Part shown: piece after piece, positions 16,193 to 23,306 of the stretch
How positions within the stretch are numbered: position 1 is the first letter of the stretch
How the letters are laid out: the number at the start of each line of letters is the position of its first letter
Origin: JALZUV01 sp963837025
Lineage (GTDB): Bacteria > Pseudomonadota > Alphaproteobacteria > Rickettsiales > JALZUV01
Direction: 5' to 3'
DNA: 64,000 nt
NCBI GenBank assembly: GCA_963837025.1
Contig: CAWILT010000002.1
Coordinates: 372,001 to 436,000 of the forward strand
The notes under the pieces: model-generated
Database searches by the model: none
What the model was told of the DNA's origin: nothing
Seen by the model: the letters and a program-made list of their open reading frames with translations, nothing else
Translations under genes and position numbers: made by a program

Positions 16193-18904
16193 TCATTTTC
16201 GCAAATCTTTAAGCTTGTATAGCGCTTGTAGCGCCTCTTTGGGCGACATTTCATCGGGTTGTAGCGCATCAATTTCTGCATCAATCTCACTGATGTGATT
16301 TTTTGTTGAACGAGGGGCGTAGGAAGCTTCAAATAATGGAAGCGGATTGATTAGAGATTGCTTTTCTTTTTCAAACTGTTGCAATAAGCCCTCAGCCCGA
16401 GCAATTACGGTATCAGGCAATCCGGCTAATTTAGCAACATGGATGCCGTAAGATCGTCCACCTGCGCCTTTAGCCACTTCATGCAAAAATACGACATTTC
16501 CTTTCCATTCGCGCACTTTCATAAAATAATTCTCAACGCGGGGCAGGGTATTGGGTAATTGCGTAAGCTCATGATAATGCGTAGCAAATAACCCACGACA
16601 CTGGGTTTTATCATGCAAATGTTCTACAATCGCCCATGCGAGCGATAGCCCATCATAAGTGGCTGTGCCGCGGCCAATTTCATCTAATATCACTAATGAT
16701 TTAGGCGTGGCTTGGTTCAAAATTGTTGCCGTCTCCACCATTTCAACCATAAAAGTGGATTGCCCTCGCGCTAAATCATCGGCTGCGCCTACGCGTGAAA
16801 ATAATCGGTCAATAATGCCGATGGTTGCCGACTGCGCAGGCACAAAACTGCCCATTTGTGCCATTAATGCAATCAATGCATTTTGCCGTAAAAAGGTCGA
16901 TTTACCTGCCATATTGGGGCCGGTTAACAGCCACAATTTTTCAGCTTCTTCAAGCCCGCAATCATTACCAATAAAGCTCTGAGACTGCTTGCTCAAAAAT
17001 TGTTCTACAACAGGGTGTCGACCTTGTGTAATGCAAAATTCAGATCCATGCGTTAAGGTTGGTTTGCAGTAATGTTGGTTAACAGCCAATGAAGCCAAAG
17101 CAGTGGCCACATCAAGTGCCGATAATGCCCGCGCAGCAATTGCTAATGTATTGGCATTTTCAACCACCTGCAGGGTTAATTTTTCAAAAATTTGTAGCTC
17201 AATCTTTAAGGCTTTATCTGCTGCTTGTGATAATTGATGTTCTAATTCGGCGAGTTCTTTATTGCTATAACGCAACGCATTTTTCATGCTCTGGCGATGA
17301 ATAAATTCATCCGTCATTTTTGCTTCACTCGCTGGCGTAATTTCAACAAAATATCCCAATACATTATTAAATTTTATTTTGAGGTTGGATATTCCGGTTT
17401 CCGAAATATAGCGCTGCTGCAATGCGGCCATTAACCGTTTTGATTCATCGCGCATCATGCGAAATTCATCCAGTGCTGCATGGTATCCTTTTGCAATAAA
17501 ATTACCATCACGCGCCATCATGGGAACGTCTTTTTTCAATGCGTTTTCACATTCCGTTCGCACGTTATTATGGCTTTGTAAACCAACCAGCCAATTTATA
17601 ATTAAAGGGTCTCTACTCAAGGTGCTTGAGGTTAATAAATCACGTAACAAAATAATGGCATTTAAACTATCCAACACCATGCGCAAATCGCGAGGGCCGC
17701 CACGCCCTAAACAAATGCGTGATACGGCCCGTTCTAAGTCGGGTGTCAGTTTTAATATATCGCTAATTTGGTTTGCTAAATCACGCGATTGTACAAAAAA
17801 ATCAACCGCATTTAAGCGTTTTAAAATTGCGGCTTCATCGGTTAAGGGCATGGCAACACGCTGCGCTAAGAGCCGTCCACCACCTGCGGTAATAGTGCAA
17901 TCAATTGCGTGCAATAAACTGCCTTTTTTGCCGCCGGAAAGTGATTGCGTTAATTCTAAATTTCGACGAGTTGCAGCGTCAATTGCCATCCATTCCTGAT
18001 GTTGAATTAACGTAGGTTTTTCTAACCGCGGCTGCACCCCTTTTTGCGTAAGTTCAATATAATGTAATAACGCCCCTGCGGCAGAAAAATCGGTTGGTGA
18101 TAAAGCACCTAAACTATCTAATGCGCCAAGCTGAAAGCGCTCCATCAAACGTTGTTTTCCACGCTCCACATCAAATGCATGTTCTGGCTGAAAGCTTAAA
18201 GAAGATGCAAAATCTGAAGGTAAAAATTCAGCTTCATAACGCTGATCGATTAAGAGCTCTTTAGGTGCAATACAGGCCAGTGCTTCATCAATTTTTATAT
18301 GAGGCTCTAAATGTTGTAATGCGAATGATCCGCTGGTTAAATCTACCCAGCCTAGGGTGCGTTCATTACCACTAATGGCTAACGCTGCTAAATAATGCGA
18401 TTGGCGCGCGGATAATAAACTATCTTCGGTAATGGTTCCCGGTGTTACCACGCGCACCACTTGGCGGTCAACAATGGCTTTATAGCCGCGCTTAGCTTTG
18501 GCCTGTTTAGGGTCTTCCATTTGTTCGCAAATGGCAACTTTTACACCGGATGCAATGAGCTTTTCCAAATAGCCTTCATGGCTATGTGCTGGCACACCAC
18601 ACATGGCCACTTCATCATCACCATGTTTGCCACGTTTGGTCAGTGCAATATCCAGAATTTTAGAAGCTATAACAGCATCATCAAAAAACAACTCATAAAA
18701 ATCGCCCATGCGATAAAATAATAAGCAATCGGGGTGGGCAAATTTGAGGCGAAAATATTGTTGCATGGCGGGCGTAGCAATTGAGACATCATAGGCCAAT
18801 TTTGCCTCGCGCTCATGTTGCGTTGCAACAATAGATTTACTTGCTTTTTGGGGCAATTCCATCCTATCTAGGGTTGCTTTCGGTGCGGCGGCCATACGGT
18901 TCAA
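16193..18904 (-). CDS. mutS: DNA mismatch repair protein MutS
   Basis: MutS recognises mismatches and starts methyl-directed repair with MutL. The mismatch-binding GDFYELF motif lies near residue 68, and the core and clamp domains follow. The ABC-type ATPase carries LTGPNMAGKSTFLRQ near 660, then the ST-motif and LDEIGRGTATYDGLSLAWA near 745. A helix-turn-helix dimer motif and a short C-terminal tail complete the 903 residues. Candidate starts are ATG 18904, 18895 and 18862; the first 40 or so residues are poorly conserved in the family, so the choice is uncertain. It is divergent from maeB with only 40 bp between the outermost starts. Confidence 0.95.
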   Translation of the reverse strand: MNRMAAAPKATLDRMELPQKASKSIVATQHEREAKLAYDVSIATPAMQQYFRLKFAHPDCLLFYRMGDFYELFFDDAVIASKILDIALTKRGKHGDDEVAMCGVPAHSHEGYLEKLIASGVKVAICEQMEDPKQAKAKRGYKAIVDRQVVRVVTPGTITEDSLLSARQSHYLAALAISGNERTLGWVDLTSGSFALQHLEPHIKIDEALACIAPKELLIDQRYEAEFLPSDFASSLSFQPEHAFDVERGKQRLMERFQLGALDSLGALSPTDFSAAGALLHYIELTQKGVQPRLEKPTLIQHQEWMAIDAATRRNLELTQSLSGGKKGSLLHAIDCTITAGGGRLLAQRVAMPLTDEAAILKRLNAVDFFVQSRDLANQISDILKLTPDLERAVSRICLGRGGPRDLRMVLDSLNAIILLRDLLTSSTLSRDPLIINWLVGLQSHNNVRTECENALKKDVPMMARDGNFIAKGYHAALDEFRMMRDESKRLMAALQQRYISETGISNLKIKFNNVLGYFVEITPASEAKMTDEFIHRQSMKNALRYSNKELAELEHQLSQAADKALKIELQIFEKLTLQVVENANTLAIAARALSALDVATALASLAVNQHYCKPTLTHGSEFCITQGRHPVVEQFLSKQSQSFIGNDCGLEEAEKLWLLTGPNMAGKSTFLRQNALIALMAQMGSFVPAQSATIGIIDRLFSRVGAADDLARGQSTFMVEMVETATILNQATPKSLVILDEIGRGTATYDGLSLAWAIVEHLHDKTQCRGLFATHYHELTQLPNTLPRVENYFMKVREWKGNVVFLHEVAKGAGGRSYGIHVAKLAGLPDTVIARAEGLLQQFEKEKQSLINPLPLFEASYAPRSTKNHISEIDAEIDALQPDEMSPKEALQALYKLKDLRK

Positions 18905-18944
18905 AACATCTTCACATTAATTTGATACAGAAACTATAGAAACC

Positions 18945-21242
18945 ATGAGCGACAATAAAGATAAAAACATTGAAGAAGAAGCATTAGCGTTTCACTGTGA
19001 AGGCCAGCCCGGCAAAATTGAAATTACGCCCACCAAACCGCTAATGACCCAGCGCGATTTATCGCTGGCTTACTCGCCTGGTGTCGCTGCGCCCTGCAAA
19101 GCCATCGCGGCTGATCCTGATTTAGCCTATAAATACACTTCCAAAGGCAACATGGTTGCGGTAATCTCTAATGGTACTGCGGTATTAGGCCTAGGAAATT
19201 TAGGCGCGCTAGCATCAAAACCCGTGATGGAAGGCAAGGCCGTTTTATTCAAACGCTTTGCTGATATTGACTCGGTTGATATTGAAGTGGATACCGCCGA
19301 TGTGGATGAATTTATCAATTGCGTAAAATATTTAGGCCCAAGCTGGGGCGGCATTAATTTAGAAGATATCGCCGCACCTGAATGTTTCATTATTGAGCAA
19401 AAGCTCAAAGAAATTATGGATATCCCCGTGTTCCATGATGATCAACATGGCACCGCTATCATCTGTGCGGCAGGTTTAATCAATGCAGCCGAAGTGGCGG
19501 GCATGCAGCTAAAAGATTTAACCGTGGTCGTCAACGGTGCAGGCTCGGCTGGCATTGCGTGTTTAGAGCTTATTAAGCGCATGGGCGTGCCGCATCAGCA
19601 AGTTATTTTATGCGACCGTGAAGGCGTGGTTTATGAAGGTCGCACCACCGGCGATATGAACCAATGGAAATCGGCGCATGCTATCAAAACCGATAAGCGC
19701 AGCTTGCATGATGCCATGACTGACGCCAATGTATTTCTAGGGCTATCAGCACCCGGCGTAGTGACGCAAGAAATGGTGAAAGCCATGGCGCCTAACCCCG
19801 TTATTTTTGCAATGGCTAACCCCGTGCCCGAAATTTGGCCAGAAGATGTGGCCGAGGCACGATCGGATGCGATTGTTGGTACAGGCCGTTCGGATTATCC
19901 CAATCAAGTTAATAATGTGATGGGCTTTCCGTATATTTTCCGTGGCGCACTTGATGTAAATGCCCGCGAAATTAATGAAGAAATGAAAATTGCCGCCGCC
20001 CATGCGCTCGCGCAACTGGCGCGTGAAGAAGTGCCACCTGAAGTGCTTTCAGCCTATAAAGGCAAAAAGCTCGAATTTGGCAAAAACTATATCATTCCCA
20101 CGCCGTTTGACCCGCGGCTTATCACCCGCATTCCGGTTGCTGTGGCCAAAGCCGCGATGGAAACAGGCGTTGCGCGTCGTCCTATTAAAGATATGGAAGC
20201 TTATGCGCATTTATTGGCAGGCCGCCGCGATAAAACTGCCAACAGCCTTAACCGTTTATTTGATAAAGTAAAAGAAAGCCCTCAACGCATTATTTTTGCT
20301 GAAGGTGAAGATGAAAATATTATTCGCGCCGCCATCCAATGGCGCGATAGTGGCTTTGGCACCTGCGTGCTGGTTGGTCGATCCGATAAAATGGAGGCCG
20401 CCTTCAACCGCCTTGGTATTACAAACCGCGAAGGGCTTGAAGTGGCCAATGCCGCTATTAGCAAGCACAACAATGCCTATATTGATTATGTTTATAACAA
20501 ACTCCAACGTCGTGGTTTTTTAAAGCGCGATGTGATTCGATTGGTTAAAAATGATCGTAATACCTTTGCCTCATCCATGTTGGCGCTTGGCCATGGCGAT
20601 GCGATGATTACGGGCCGCATTCGCAATGCTACCGTCAGCCTACGCCAAGTACGCAATGTAATTGATACCAAGCAAGGCGAAATTTTATTCGGCATGTCAA
20701 TGATGTTAACGCATGATCGCACCGTGTTCATCGCCGATACGGTCGTCAATGAACTGCCCGACGCACAGGAGATGACCGACATCGCCATTGCAGCCGCGCG
20801 CAAGGTGAAACAAATGGGGCATCAGCCGCGTGTGGCTTTCCTTGCATTTTCAAACTTTGGCAATCCGATGTCGGAACGTGCCGAGCATATCCGCGATGCC
20901 GTGCGCATTATGGATTCGCGCGATGATATTGATTTTGAGTATGAGGGTGAATTAACCGCTGAAGCCGCGCTGGACAGTAATATGCGCGAGCTTTACCCTT
21001 TCAGCCGCTTAACGGCACCGGCTAACATTTTAATCATGCCAGGCTTACATAGCGCGCATATTAGCTCCAAAATGTTGCAGCAATTAGGCCGTGGCACCAT
21101 GATTGGCCCCATGCTGGTTGGCCTCAATAAGCCCGTGCAAATCGCACAAATGAGCAGCAACGTGAATCATATCGTCAATCTATGCGCCATCGCCGCCGGC
21201 GATGCGATTGCCGAAAAAGAAGAGAAACTGTCATCAAACTGA
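18945..21242 (+). CDS. maeB: NADP-dependent malic enzyme with phosphotransacetylase-like domain
   Basis: The enzyme decarboxylates malate to pyruvate while making NADPH. Residues 1 to about 430 form the malic enzyme: LAYSPGVAAPC near 42, a divalent metal site around VFHDDQHGTA near 165, and the nucleotide-binding VVNGAGSAGIAC near 198. From about 445 (IIFAEGEDENI) the C-terminal half is a phosphate acetyl/butyryl-transferase-like regulatory domain, as in MaeB and Rhizobium Tme. The 765-residue length is typical. Its last ten codons are included in the direct repeat that recurs at 22481, and the terminator-like hairpin that follows (21294-21383) may end its transcript. Confidence 0.93.
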   Translation: MSDNKDKNIEEEALAFHCEGQPGKIEITPTKPLMTQRDLSLAYSPGVAAPCKAIAADPDLAYKYTSKGNMVAVISNGTAVLGLGNLGALASKPVMEGKAVLFKRFADIDSVDIEVDTADVDEFINCVKYLGPSWGGINLEDIAAPECFIIEQKLKEIMDIPVFHDDQHGTAIICAAGLINAAEVAGMQLKDLTVVVNGAGSAGIACLELIKRMGVPHQQVILCDREGVVYEGRTTGDMNQWKSAHAIKTDKRSLHDAMTDANVFLGLSAPGVVTQEMVKAMAPNPVIFAMANPVPEIWPEDVAEARSDAIVGTGRSDYPNQVNNVMGFPYIFRGALDVNAREINEEMKIAAAHALAQLAREEVPPEVLSAYKGKKLEFGKNYIIPTPFDPRLITRIPVAVAKAAMETGVARRPIKDMEAYAHLLAGRRDKTANSLNRLFDKVKESPQRIIFAEGEDENIIRAAIQWRDSGFGTCVLVGRSDKMEAAFNRLGITNREGLEVANAAISKHNNAYIDYVYNKLQRRGFLKRDVIRLVKNDRNTFASSMLALGHGDAMITGRIRNATVSLRQVRNVIDTKQGEILFGMSMMLTHDRTVFIADTVVNELPDAQEMTDIAIAAARKVKQMGHQPRVAFLAFSNFGNPMSERAEHIRDAVRIMDSRDDIDFEYEGELTAEAALDSNMRELYPFSRLTAPANILIMPGLHSAHISSKMLQQLGRGTMIGPMLVGLNKPVQIAQMSSNVNHIVNLCAIAAGDAIAEKEEKLSSN

Positions 21243-21487
21243 CATTGTTTTAAGGCATAGTAAAAAGGATAACTTTTCTTTTTAATGAATTTAGGCGCTG
21301 CCTCTTTACTTTTTATACTTTTCCGTGGGATTCGCTAACGCGATTGGACGAAGTGTAACTATAAAAGAGGCAGCGCCTTTTTTCAAAAACCATCAACATG
21401 ATGAAGTTCACATTCTTCATGGGTCTCCTCACCCTCGCCAGCCTAACCGCTTGCGAAAAACAGGACATGACGCAAGCCATCACTTGC
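21214..21487 (+). repeat. Direct repeat copy A (274 bp)
   Basis: The 274 bases run from the last codons of maeB through the intergenic hairpin and the signal peptide of the first lipoprotein. They recur at 22481-22754 with one difference (C at 21442, T at 22709, synonymous in a serine codon). The offset of 1267 bp is constant throughout. Both flanks diverge abruptly. Confidence 0.95.
21294..21383 (+). terminator. Long-loop hairpin with T-run between maeB and the lipoprotein gene (copy A)
   Basis: A perfect 14-bp stem, GGCGCTGCCTCTTT (21294-21307) with AAAGAGGCAGCGCC (21364-21377), closes a 56-nt loop and is followed by six T. It may terminate maeB, but the T-run ends only 14 bp before the lipoprotein ATG. 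It could therefore instead sit in that gene's leader and act as an attenuator or stability element. An identical copy is at 22561-22650. Confidence 0.6.
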
Positions 21488-21934
21488 AACCCAGTCAACC
21501 TCGACTGGCAAGCAAATGATACCTCGCGGTTATCAGGTGTATCCTGCCCAAACCGCGAATCGAATGTCCGTATCTTCGCCACAGGCGCTGAGTATCGTGC
21601 AAATGGAGACACCCTTCGTGGTTTCTTCAAAGCCAACCAAATTGAGTTTGTCGGACGCAAGTTCCGAGGGCTCAGTTTGGCGCAAGCGCCAAACAGTTGC
21701 GATACTGTTTACAGCACCCATTTCATCCTCCTTGGGGATGAAAATATTGGCAGCGGACTGCCAATATTTGAGCAGCTGGTCAAATTTATTGACCAATGCT
21801 CCGGAAGCGAATTGGTTGAAATATTCACCTCTCGGGGTGAGTATTGGAAAATTTACAACCAATTCCTGCCGCCGGACCAGCGCTTGCGCGGGCAAGCGGA
21901 CACGTTGCACATAGTTTTTCTTCCACGCGACTGA
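21398..21934 (+). CDS. Lipoprotein A of a duplicated, diverged pair
   Basis: The protein is of unknown function, 178 residues. The N-terminus is a type II signal peptide with lipobox SLTAC, so Cys20 would be acylated. The first 31 residues are identical to lipoprotein B at 22665, after which identity falls to scattered blocks: SCxNRxSNxxIF, GDTLRG, QAPxxC, and DxCSG near the C-terminus. Besides the lipidated cysteine, four cysteines are shared, so two conserved disulfides are likely in the mature domain. Two adjacent ATGs (21398, 21401) can start it; no good ribosome binding site is visible. It lies between the direct repeat, which supplies its 5' end, and its own hairpins at 21921-21982. It has no recognisable domain. 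Confidence 0.75.
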   Translation: MMKFTFFMGLLTLASLTACEKQDMTQAITCNPVNLDWQANDTSRLSGVSCPNRESNVRIFATGAEYRANGDTLRGFFKANQIEFVGRKFRGLSLAQAPNSCDTVYSTHFILLGDENIGSGLPIFEQLVKFIDQCSGSELVEIFTSRGEYWKIYNQFLPPDQRLRGQADTLHIVFLPRD

Positions 21935-21946
21935 GGTCGCGTGGAA
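21921..21946 (+). other. Hairpin with the stop codon in its loop (lipoprotein A)
   Basis: A perfect 11-bp inverted repeat, TTCCACGCGAC and GTCGCGTGGAA, closes the loop TGAG, which contains the lipoprotein A stop codon TGA. The matching position of lipoprotein B (23162-23185) has the same TGAG loop on a different stem that still pairs. This suggests a conserved RNA structure. Confidence 0.6.
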
Positions 21947-21957
21947 CTTTTCAAAAA

Positions 21958-21982
21958 AACCTCCTCCCACGGAGGTTTTTTT
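21958..21982 (+). terminator. Intrinsic terminator of lipoprotein A
   Basis: A 7-bp stem (AACCTCC / GGAGGTT) with loop TCCCAC is followed by seven T. The counterpart after lipoprotein B has the same TCCCAC loop on a changed but fully paired stem. Confidence 0.85.
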
Positions 21983-22054
21983 ATGCCTAAAATTTGGATT
22001 AATTTTCGTTGGTTCTTTCATAATTTATTAATTTCCTTACACCGTGATCAAGCA

Positions 22055-22379
22055 AAGAAATTAAAAAAGCAGCGGTTTTAGGGTCTGGCGTAATGGGCAG
22101 CGGCATTGCCGCCCATTTGGCAAGCGCGGGCGTTGAAGTGTTGCTATTCGATATTGTGCCCAAAAGCGGTGGCCGCAACTCGCTAGCTGAAGGCGCGATT
22201 GAGAAGCTGAAAAAAGCCAAGCCTGCGCTCATCACCCATCCGGATAAAATTAAACATATCACCGCCGGCAATTTGGATGATGATTTAGAAAAACTCCGCG
22301 CCGGTGCGGTGGTATCGTCCAACACCTCCGCCATTCCGCTGCACTCGTAGGTGGAGCCAATGGATGATACATTCAAACA
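22055..22379 (+). pseudogene. Broken 5' fragment of a fadN-type gene
   Basis: This stretch matches the first 130 or so codons of the intact fadN-type gene at 23307. It lacks the start codon region and the whole 3' part. It has an in-frame 84-bp internal deletion (corresponding to 23567-23650) and a premature TAG at 22348-22350. Before the deletion I count about 18 base differences in about 230 bp, of which only two codons change the amino acid (Phe for Leu, His for Asn). The fragment follows the terminator of lipoprotein A and stops at an AT-rich junction leading into repeat copy B. It is not expected to encode a functional protein. Confidence 0.88.
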
Positions 22380-22480
22380 TTATCTTTATATTTAAATCAT
22401 GTTCTTGCAGGATTAGCATCTGCTGCATAAATTCTTATTTTTAATAAAGCAAATCAGGTTTTTATTCTGCGCTATCGTCA

Positions 22481-22754
22481 AAAAAGAAGAGAAACTGTCA
22501 TCAAACTGACATTGTTTTAAGGCATAGTAAAAAGGATAACTTTTCTTTTTAATGAATTTAGGCGCTGCCTCTTTACTTTTTATACTTTTCCGTGGGATTC
22601 GCTAACGCGATTGGACGAAGTGTAACTATAAAAGAGGCAGCGCCTTTTTTCAAAAACCATCAACATGATGAAGTTCACATTCTTCATGGGTCTCCTCACC
22701 CTCGCCAGTCTAACCGCTTGCGAAAAACAGGACATGACGCAAGCCATCACTTGC
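22481..22754 (+). repeat. Direct repeat copy B (274 bp)
   Basis: This is the second copy of the 274-bp repeat, 273 of 274 bases identical to 21214-21487. It begins with the last codons of maeB out of context (no maeB body precedes it), which shows that copy B is a partial duplicate at its 5' side. It ends 12 codons after the lipobox cysteine of lipoprotein B. Confidence 0.95.
22561..22650 (+). terminator. Long-loop hairpin upstream of lipoprotein B (copy B)
   Basis: This hairpin is identical to that at 21294-21383: a 14-bp stem (22561-22574 with 22631-22644), a 56-nt loop and six T. Here no complete gene lies upstream for it to terminate. If it is transcribed it is more likely part of the leader of lipoprotein B or a relic of duplication. 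Confidence 0.5.
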
Positions 22755-23174
22755 GATGAGCAAGACATTAGTGTTTTCTCGGATGCCAGCAAAACGCTTT
22801 ACGCGTCAAGCTGCGCCAACCGACAAAGCAATGCGAAAATCTTCCCAACAATGGAAGATTTTCGAAATGATGGAGACACGCTTCGCGGATCCCTCAACTT
22901 CTATACCGAAACCGAAGGAAAAACGTTGCGACGTCTCATCTTCCAGCAAGCGCCAGTGGACTGCAGAAGAAGCTACAATACGGAAGCACTTTTGCAAGGT
23001 GACGAGACTGGGTTTGGATATCGTCCATTTCCAGTCTCAATAATTGATGAATGTAGCGGTAACCAAGTTACCTACACATTTGTCACACAGCTCTATGCTT
23101 TCGAGCTAGAGCCCACTTTGTCCGACCAAAAATTTGGTTCGGACACACTGGTCGTCCTATTACTCCGTAGCTGA
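22665..23174 (+). CDS. Lipoprotein B of a duplicated, diverged pair
   Basis: The protein is of unknown function, 169 residues, with the same signal peptide, lipobox (LTAC) and first mature residues CEKQDMTQAITC as lipoprotein A. The rest is homologous but far diverged: SCANRQSNAKIF, GDTLRG, QAPVDC and DECSGN align with A, with all four non-lipidated cysteines kept. Codons in the mature part look normal, with no internal stop, so both genes seem to have been maintained under selection. The gene ends in a hairpin carrying its stop codon and is followed by an intrinsic terminator, then by the intact fadN-type gene. Confidence 0.75.
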   Translation: MMKFTFFMGLLTLASLTACEKQDMTQAITCDEQDISVFSDASKTLYASSCANRQSNAKIFPTMEDFRNDGDTLRGSLNFYTETEGKTLRRLIFQQAPVDCRRSYNTEALLQGDETGFGYRPFPVSIIDECSGNQVTYTFVTQLYAFELEPTLSDQKFGSDTLVVLLLRS

Positions 23175-23185
23175 GGCTGCGTGGT
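23162..23185 (+). other. Hairpin with the stop codon in its loop (lipoprotein B)
   Basis: ACTCCGTAGC and GCTGCGTGGT pair around the loop TGAG (9 of 10 positions, including G-T wobbles); the TGA at 23172-23174 is the stop codon. Compared with lipoprotein A, the second and third pairs from the loop have switched (A-T to G-C and G-C to A-T), so pairing is kept while sequence changes. Confidence 0.5.
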
Positions 23186-23200
23186 GATACACAAAACCAA

Positions 23201-23226
23201 AGACCCCTCCCACGGGGTCTTTTTTT
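23201..23226 (+). terminator. Intrinsic terminator of lipoprotein B
   Basis: A perfect 7-bp stem (AGACCCC / GGGGTCT) with loop TCCCAC is followed by a run of seven T. It has the same loop and position as the terminator of lipoprotein A, with compensated stem changes. Confidence 0.88.
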
Positions 23227-23306
23227 ATGCCTAAATTTTCGCAAATTTCAGTTATTCGTTTCATTCTTTCTTAACTGTCTTTAGATTAAACTACAGCAAA
23301 ATATGA

